Of a stretch of DNA of 64,000 bases, positions 59,475 through 64,000 are shown in pieces. The translations under genes and the position numbers were made by a program. The notes below the pieces were generated by a model. It saw only the letters and a list, made by a program, of their open reading frames with translations. It was not told where the DNA came from and did no database searches. Each line of letters opens with the position of its first letter. The stretch's first letter is position 1. Origin of the DNA: Rhodococcus spelaei (lineage in GTDB: Bacteria; Actinomycetota; Actinomycetes; Mycobacteriales; Mycobacteriaceae); assembly GCF_006704125.1 (NCBI RefSeq), contig NZ_VIGH01000009.1, positions 186,001-250,000 on the forward strand, read 5' to 3'.

Positions 59475-60605
59475 GTGGACGGAAATCTGATGGGCTTGAG
59501 GAAGTGGCTCGAGGCGCCGGCGGCGAATGTGTCGGCACCACGGCGTCCGAGTTTGAACATGCTGCGCGGGGCGGTGACCCGGGTGACCACCCCGCTGTTG
59601 CCCGACGACTTCCTGCATCTGGCGAATCCGCTGTGGTCGGCGCGCGAGCTGCGCGGCAAGGTCGTCGAGGTCCGCAAGGAGACCTCCGACTCCGCGACGC
59701 TGGTGATCAAGCCGGGCTGGGGCTTCGACTTCGACTACCAGCCGGGCCAGTACATCGGCATCGGCCTGCTCGTCGACGGCCGCTTCCACTGGCGCTCGTA
59801 CTCGCTGACCTCCCCGCCGAGCCGGGAGAACAAGCTGATCACGATCGCGGTCAAGGCGATGCCGGAAGGCCAGCTGTCCAGTCACCTGATCAACGGCGTC
59901 CCCTCGGGGACGGTCGTTCGTCTCGCCGCGCCGCAGGGCAACTTCTCGCTGCCGGAACCGCCGCCGGCGAAGATCCTGTTCATCACCGCCGGCAGCGGCA
60001 TCACCCCGGTGATGGCGATGCTGCGGGCGATGGTGCGTCGCGACGAGTTGCCGGACGTGGTGCACGTGCACTCCGCGCCGACCGCGCACGACGTGATGTT
60101 CGGCGACGAGCTCGTCGCACTGCACGACAAGCATCCGAACTTCGTCTCGCACGTACAGCACACCCGTACCGGCGGCCGGTTCAAGCTGGCCGACCTCGAC
60201 GAGCTTTACCCGGACTGGCGCGAGCGGCAGACGTGGGCGTGCGGTCCCGCGGAGATGCTCGACGAGGTCGAGCGGGTGTGGGCCGACGCGGGTATTGCCG
60301 ATCGGCTGCACACCGAGCGGTTCTCCATCGCGCGCGCGGACACCTCCGGGCAGGGCGGCACGGTGACCTTCGCGAAGTCGGGTCGGTCGGTCGAGATCGA
60401 CGGCGCGACCACCGTGCTCGAGGCGGGCGAGAAGCTGGGTGTTCAGATGCCCTTCGGCTGCCGGATGGGCATCTGCCAGACGTGCGTCGTGCCGCTGGTG
60501 TCCGGACACATCCGCGATCTGCGCTCTGGTCGAGAGCACGCCGAGGGCGAGCGCGTGCAGACCTGCATCTCCTCGGCTGCCGGTGACTGCACCTTCGACC
60601 TCTGA
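59475..60605 (+). CDS. Ferredoxin-reductase-type electron donor of the acyl-CoA desaturase
   Basis: 376 residues, orthologue of Rv3230c. A flavin domain ([10 protein letters not shown]), an NADPH domain ([23 protein letters not shown]) and a C-terminal plant-type [2Fe-2S] domain ([15 protein letters not shown], then [11 protein letters not shown]). In M. tuberculosis Rv3230c passes electrons from NADPH to DesA3 in stearoyl-CoA desaturation. The next gene is that desaturase. ATG at 59490 is an alternative start; a GTG at 59475 is closer to the repeat pair. Confidence 0.93.
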   Translation: MDGNLMGLRKWLEAPAANVSAPRRPSLNMLRGAVTRVTTPLLPDDFLHLANPLWSARELRGKVVEVRKETSDSATLVIKPGWGFDFDYQPGQYIGIGLLVDGRFHWRSYSLTSPPSRENKLITIAVKAMPEGQLSSHLINGVPSGTVVRLAAPQGNFSLPEPPPAKILFITAGSGITPVMAMLRAMVRRDELPDVVHVHSAPTAHDVMFGDELVALHDKHPNFVSHVQHTRTGGRFKLADLDELYPDWRERQTWACGPAEMLDEVERVWADAGIADRLHTERFSIARADTSGQGGTVTFAKSGRSVEIDGATTVLEAGEKLGVQMPFGCRMGICQTCVVPLVSGHIRDLRSGREHAEGERVQTCISSAAGDCTFDL

Positions 60606-60710
60606 TCGACGGCCCACCGCCACCCGGCGAAATTCGTCTATCGTTGTTTCCACGCGCCGCGGTGTCCTCCCCGGTGATCTGATCTAGCCCCTGACGGAGG
60701 GCCGCCCCTG

Positions 60711-61952
60711 ATGGCCATTACGGACATCAAAGAGTTTTCTCATCTCACCGAGTCGGACATCGACATGCTCGGCCGCGAACTCGACGAGATTCGGCGCGAT
60801 GTCGAGGAATCCCGCGGTGCGCGTGACGCGCGGTACATCCGCGGGGTCATCCGGTTCCAGCGCGCACTCGAGTTCGGCGGCAGGGTCACGCTGTTCGGCA
60901 GCAAGTACCGTCCCGCCTGGCTTGCCGGCACGACCATGCTCGCCCTGTCCAAGTGCATCGAGAACATGGAACTCGGCCACAACGTCGTGCACGGCCAGTG
61001 GGACTGGATGAACGATCCGGAGATCCACTCCACCACGTGGGAGTGGGACATGACAGGCCCGTCCGCGCAGTGGAAGCGGGCCCACAACTACTCGCACCAC
61101 ACCTACACGAACATCGTCGGGATGGACGAGGACGTTCAGTTCGGCATCATCAGGATGACGCGGGACGTGCCGTGGCGGCCGGTCAACCTGCTCCAGCCCG
61201 CGGCCAACCTCGTGCTGGCCGCCGGGTTCGAGTGGGGCATCGCCCTGCACGACTGGAAGATCACCCAGGACGCCGCACGCGAGCGCGGCGCCGACCAACT
61301 GGCGGAGGTCAACCGGGACTTCAAGCGCAAGATCGCGCGGCAGGTGATCAAGGACTACGTCCTGTTCCCGGTGCTGACCGGGCCCGCGTGGCGCAGCACC
61401 CTGACCGCGAACGCGACCGCGAACCTGGCCCGCAACCTGTGGGCCTACACGGTGATCTTCTGTGGGCACTTCCCGGACGGCGCGGAGAAGTTCACCGTCG
61501 AGCAGTACCGGCACGAGACCAAGCCCGAGTGGTACCTGCGGCAGATGCTGGGCTCGGCCAACTTCAAGTCGGGCCGGGTGATGGGGTTCATGAGTGGCAA
61601 CCTCAGCTACCAGATCGAGCACCACCTGTTCCCGGACCTGCCGAGCAACCGGCTGCGGGAGGTCTCGGTCCGGGTCCGTGCGCTGTGCGACAAGTACGAC
61701 CTGCCCTACACGACGGGATCGCTGGGCAAGCAGTACCTGTTGGCGCTGCGGACGATCCACAAGCTGTCGCTGCCGGACCGATTTCTGAAGGCGACCTCCG
61801 ATGACGCCCCGGAAACCTCGTCGGAGCGTAAGTTCCTCATCGGTGACTCTCCGGTGAACCCGCTTCGGGTGGATCCGTCCACCGGGCGCCGGATCGGCCT
61901 CCGATCGGCGCTGCGCCAGATGCGGAAGCGCGGCCGCCGCCTCATGGTGTGA
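60711..61952 (+). CDS. desA3: Membrane fatty acid (acyl-CoA delta-9) desaturase 1
   Basis: 413 residues, four membrane helices. His boxes HNVVH (90-94), HNYSHH (125-130) and QIEHH (301-305) bind the diiron centre. It introduces a cis double bond into stearoyl-CoA or similar, using electrons from the upstream reductase. 105 bp separate the two; no repeat pair is present there, so it may share the reductase promoter. The C-terminal tail is very basic (RQMRKRGRR). Confidence 0.93.
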   Translation: MAITDIKEFSHLTESDIDMLGRELDEIRRDVEESRGARDARYIRGVIRFQRALEFGGRVTLFGSKYRPAWLAGTTMLALSKCIENMELGHNVVHGQWDWMNDPEIHSTTWEWDMTGPSAQWKRAHNYSHHTYTNIVGMDEDVQFGIIRMTRDVPWRPVNLLQPAANLVLAAGFEWGIALHDWKITQDAARERGADQLAEVNRDFKRKIARQVIKDYVLFPVLTGPAWRSTLTANATANLARNLWAYTVIFCGHFPDGAEKFTVEQYRHETKPEWYLRQMLGSANFKSGRVMGFMSGNLSYQIEHHLFPDLPSNRLREVSVRVRALCDKYDLPYTTGSLGKQYLLALRTIHKLSLPDRFLKATSDDAPETSSERKFLIGDSPVNPLRVDPSTGRRIGLRSALRQMRKRGRRLMV

Positions 61953-61974
61953 GCTGCCTCACATTGCTTCGAAC

Positions 61975-62000
61975 GTAACCTACGGGTGCGTAACCTACGG
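61975..62000. promoter_or_regulatory. 15-bp-period direct repeat, second desaturase promoter
   Basis: GTAACCTACGG at 61975-61985 and again at 61990-62000, then an ACCTAC/GTAGGT inverted pair (61993-62010). It is 43 bases before the desaturase ATG. Confidence 0.7.
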
Positions 62001-62042
62001 TACGGTAGGTCCCGTAAGGGAACGTCTAGGTCCGGGAGAGTC

Positions 62043-63284
62043 ATGGCAATCGCCGACATCAAGGAGTACGCCCACCTCACCGAGGCGGACATCGAGGCCC
62101 TCGGCCGAGAGCTCGACGCGATCCGCCGGGATGTCGAGGACTCGCGCGGCGAACGCGACGCGAAGTACCTGCGCAACACCATTCGGCTGCAGCGCTCACT
62201 CGAGGTCGCAGGCCGGGCCGCACTCTTCGGTAGCCGCAAGCGCCCCCTGTGGCTGCTCGGCGCCGGCCTGCTCGGCACCGCGAAGATCGTCGAGAACATG
62301 GAACTCGGCCACAACGTCATGCACGGCCAGTGGGATTGGATGAACGACCCCGAGGTGCACTCGAGCACCTGGGAGTGGGACGTCAACGGCCCGTCCGCGC
62401 ACTGGAAGCAGACCCACAACTACATCCACCACAAGTACACCAACGTCCTCGGCATGGACGACGACGTGGGATACGGCCTGCTGCGCGTGACGCGCGACCA
62501 GCGTTGGAAGCCGTTCAACATGGCGAACGTGCCGTTGAACGTGCTGCTCGCGCTGTTCTTCGAGTGGGGCATCGCCGCGCAGCACCTCGAGCTCGGCAAG
62601 GTCGCCAAGGGCCGCGTCGACATGGCGGAGTTCAAGGTCAAGCGCGCCGAGGTGCTGGAGAAGATCGGCAAGCAGGCCCTCAAGGACTACGTGGTGTTCC
62701 CGGCGCTGACCGGCAAGGCCTGGAAGAGCACGCTGACCGCGAACTTCACCGCGAACATCATTCGCAACGTGTGGACCAACGCGGTCATCTTCTGCGGGCA
62801 CTTCCCGGACGGCGCGGAGAAGTTCACGAAGGCGGACATCGACACCGAGACGCACGAGCAGTGGTATCTGCGGCAGATGCTGGGAAGCGCGAACATCAGC
62901 GGTGGCCGCGTCATGGACTTCATGACCGGCAACCTGAGCTACCAGATCGAGCACCACATCTTTCCCGACCTGCCGTCGAACCGCTACGCCGAGATCGCGG
63001 TGAAGGTGCGGGCCCTGTGTGACAAGTACGACCTGCCGTACACCACCGGTCCGCTGCTGGTGCAGTACGGCAAGTCCTGGCGCACCATCGCGAAGTTGTC
63101 GCTGCCGAACAAGTACCTGCGCGACACCGCCGACGACGCACCCGAGACTGCGTCGGAGCGTAAGTGGGGGGGCAGCGCCGCGGTGCTCACGGTGGATCCC
63201 GTGACCGGCCGCAGTCGTGGCCTGCGGACCGCGATCCGTGAGGCGAAGAAGCGTCGTGGCCTGCGCGGACTGTTCGCCCGCTGA
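62043..63284 (+). CDS. Membrane fatty acid desaturase 2 (tandem paralogue)
   Basis: 413 residues, the same length as the upstream desaturase, with matching His boxes HNVMH (90-94), HNYIHH (125-130) and QIEHH (301-305). The N-termini are almost the same (MAIADIKEYAHLTEADIEAL against MAITDIKEFSHLTESDIDML). It is a tandem duplication that has diverged most in the middle loop (about 170-205) and at the C-terminus. It has its own repeat-bearing promoter, so it can be expressed separately. GGGAGAG lies before the ATG. Confidence 0.93.
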   Translation: MAIADIKEYAHLTEADIEALGRELDAIRRDVEDSRGERDAKYLRNTIRLQRSLEVAGRAALFGSRKRPLWLLGAGLLGTAKIVENMELGHNVMHGQWDWMNDPEVHSSTWEWDVNGPSAHWKQTHNYIHHKYTNVLGMDDDVGYGLLRVTRDQRWKPFNMANVPLNVLLALFFEWGIAAQHLELGKVAKGRVDMAEFKVKRAEVLEKIGKQALKDYVVFPALTGKAWKSTLTANFTANIIRNVWTNAVIFCGHFPDGAEKFTKADIDTETHEQWYLRQMLGSANISGGRVMDFMTGNLSYQIEHHIFPDLPSNRYAEIAVKVRALCDKYDLPYTTGPLLVQYGKSWRTIAKLSLPNKYLRDTADDAPETASERKWGGSAAVLTVDPVTGRSRGLRTAIREAKKRRGLRGLFAR

Positions 63285-63301
63285 CCAGATTCAGCCGCTC
63301 A

Positions 63302-63338
63302 GGTGAGTGCCCCACCCCCGACGGGTGGGGCACTCACC
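63302..63338. terminator. Bidirectional hairpin after desaturase 2
   Basis: Perfect 16-bp arms, GGTGAGTGCCCCACCC and complement, enclose CCGAC. It separates convergent genes. Confidence 0.85.
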
Positions 63339-63344
63339 GTCGCG

Positions 63345-63458
63345 TCACTTGTCGGTGGACCCGATGATGGACGAGCCGGTGCCGATGATCGTCTTGAAGA
63401 TGCTCATGATGTCGCCGAGGACGGACGATCCAGCGCCGATGATTGTTTCTACACTCAT
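63345..63458 (-). CDS. 37-residue peptide with an 18-residue internal repeat
   Basis: AAGGAG precedes the ATG by seven bases. Residues 5-15 (TIIGAGSSVLG) recur as 23-33 (TIIGTGSSIIG), exactly 18 residues on, five turns of an alpha-helix. At DNA level 26 of 32 bases match between units. It is rich in Ile, Gly and Ser, with no Cys, no signal peptide and a charged end (STDK). I do not recognise the family. Size, absence of signal and Gly-Ser-Ser motifs recall corynebacterial outer-membrane peptides PorA/PorH, but this is only a resemblance. It ends seven bases before the shared hairpin. Confidence 0.6.
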   Translation of the reverse strand: MSVETIIGAGSSVLGDIMSIFKTIIGTGSSIIGSTDK

Positions 63459-63623
63459 CTGAACTCCTTGTGTCTTGACGGTGAGATGTCGTGTGAATCT
63501 CGAGATGTCTTGACCTGTGAGCTGATTCGAATCAGATCGAGCTCGTACAGTGTAAACACGGGTTGCGAACCGGTGTCGCGCGAATTCGGCAATAGTCCGA
63601 ATCGTGACCTGACTGCCAGGTAC
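63459..63623. promoter_or_regulatory. Upstream region of the 37-residue peptide
   Basis: AT-richer than its surroundings. It holds TGTCTTGAC twice (63471-63479 and 63506-63514), GAGATGTC twice (63483-63490 and 63502-63509), and the 14-bp palindrome CTGATTCGAATCAG (63522-63535). No gene is seen. A TACACT on the minus strand near 63550 could be a -10 box. Confidence 0.5.
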
Positions 63624-64000
63624 CTACCAGGATTCGTTCGAACCCAGTGCGACAAGTAGCAACCGGATGGCCGCGACCCGTCGCGCCGCCTCGCCTTCGA
63701 GCCGGTCGAGGGCACATTCCGGGTCCGCGGGTGGGCCGAGATGGGTGCAGCCGCGCGGGCAGTCCTCGATGGCCGCCGCGAGATCGGTGAACGCACCCAT
63801 CACGTCGTCCGGCGAGATGTGTGCGAGACCGAACGACCTGATGCCGGGCGTGTCGACCACCCAGCCGCGCGGCAGGTCCGCGGACTGGCCGGGCAGTGCC
63901 GGCAGCGGCAGCGCGACCGACTGGGTGGACGTGTGCCTGCCCTTGCCCACCCCCGACACCACGCCGGTGGCCCGAAACGCGTCGGGCACAAGGCGATTGA
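63624..64000 (-). CDS. rsgA: Ribosome small-subunit-dependent GTPase A, C-terminal part (5' end outside window)
   Basis: About 125 residues are visible; the frame is open at the right edge and the start lies beyond it. The segment begins just after the P-loop (NRLVPDA), contains the G3 motif VDTPGIRSFGL, and the zinc site with CPRGCTHLGPPADPECAL (Cys, Cys, His, Cys). It assists late 30S assembly. It matches Rv3228, which is next to the desA3 genes in mycobacteria. A GTG inside the visible part is not the true start. Confidence 0.92.
   Translation of the reverse strand, partial: NRLVPDAFRATGVVSGVGKGRHTSTQSVALPLPALPGQSADLPRGWVVDTPGIRSFGLAHISPDDVMGAFTDLAAAIEDCPRGCTHLGPPADPECALDRLEGEAARRVAAIRLLLVALGSNESW

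Overview
The window is a 64 kb piece of a high-GC actinobacterial chromosome. Gene order matches the conserved Mycobacterium tuberculosis core interval from about Rv3282 down to Rv3228, and the content fits Rhodococcus or a close Nocardiaceae relative. Supporting points are a WbbL/RmlD/LCP arabinogalactan cluster, fused FbiB, the mtrA-mtrB-lpqB operon, a paired-rubredoxin alkane hydroxylase cluster, a WS/DGAT-type acyltransferase and a DesA3-type desaturase with its reductase. I saw no rRNA, tRNA, CRISPR array, IS element or prophage. Genus is inferred from synteny and family knowledge, not from a database search.

Layout. 1-7349 is the 3' end of a large NRPS (PCP-C-A-PCP-C-A-PCP-TE), which is accessory DNA. 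7405-10973 holds an accD-accE-maf operon convergent with the NRPS and divergent from birA. 11040-16563 holds small membrane proteins, an AI-2E-type permease, a PH-domain protein, an OmpR-type two-component system and a GtrA protein. 16685-21645 holds purK-purE, a conserved hypothetical, a TetR regulator and an acyl-CoA dehydrogenase behind paired palindromes. 21728-23641 is a NarL-type two-component pair. 23643-24739 is a solitary AbiEi/DUF559 gene bracketed by two 76-bp direct repeats. 24869-31114 holds a 51-residue peptide gene, a TIGR03089 protein and cell-wall polysaccharide genes (LCP ligase, rmlD, wbbL, manC, SGNH hydrolase). 31286-34801 holds a membrane protein, a Nudix protein and fbiB-fbiA (coenzyme F420). 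35121-40371 holds whiB2, a metallopeptidase-like protein, DUF3499, manB, a TobH-like SIS protein and manA. 40409-42906 holds two transporters. 43154-46906 is alkB-rubA1-rubA2-tetR-sahH. 46949-51840 is tmk-mtrA-mtrB-lpqB. 51873-56350 is comF, hpf and secA1. 56358-59405 holds a DUF6459-like protein, a small HAD protein, a WS/DGAT and a DUF6912-like protein. 59475-63284 holds a desaturase reductase and two tandem fatty acid desaturases. The window ends with a 37-residue peptide gene and the C-terminal part of rsgA.

How the genes work together. manA, manB and manC give the route fructose-6-P to GDP-mannose for mannosylated envelope glycans. rmlD and wbbL build the rhamnose linker, and the LCP protein probably attaches arabinogalactan to peptidoglycan. 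accD/accE/birA, the acyl-CoA dehydrogenase, desaturases and WS/DGAT form a lipid block. alkB with two rubredoxins oxidises alkanes, but no rubredoxin reductase is present. MtrAB-LpqB, WhiB2 and SecA1 tie envelope stress, division and export together.

Regulatory layer. Many genes have a TANNNT or CANNNT hexamer 6-8 nt before the start codon, suggesting leaderless transcripts. There are several uncatalogued repeats: 76-bp hairpin-forming direct repeats around the AbiEi/DUF559 gene, 15-bp-period GTAACCTACGG repeats at the desaturase genes, nested ATCTGTACAGAT palindromes, and a highly structured secA leader. Two peptide genes, 51 and 37 codons long, have good ribosome binding sites and are easy to overlook.
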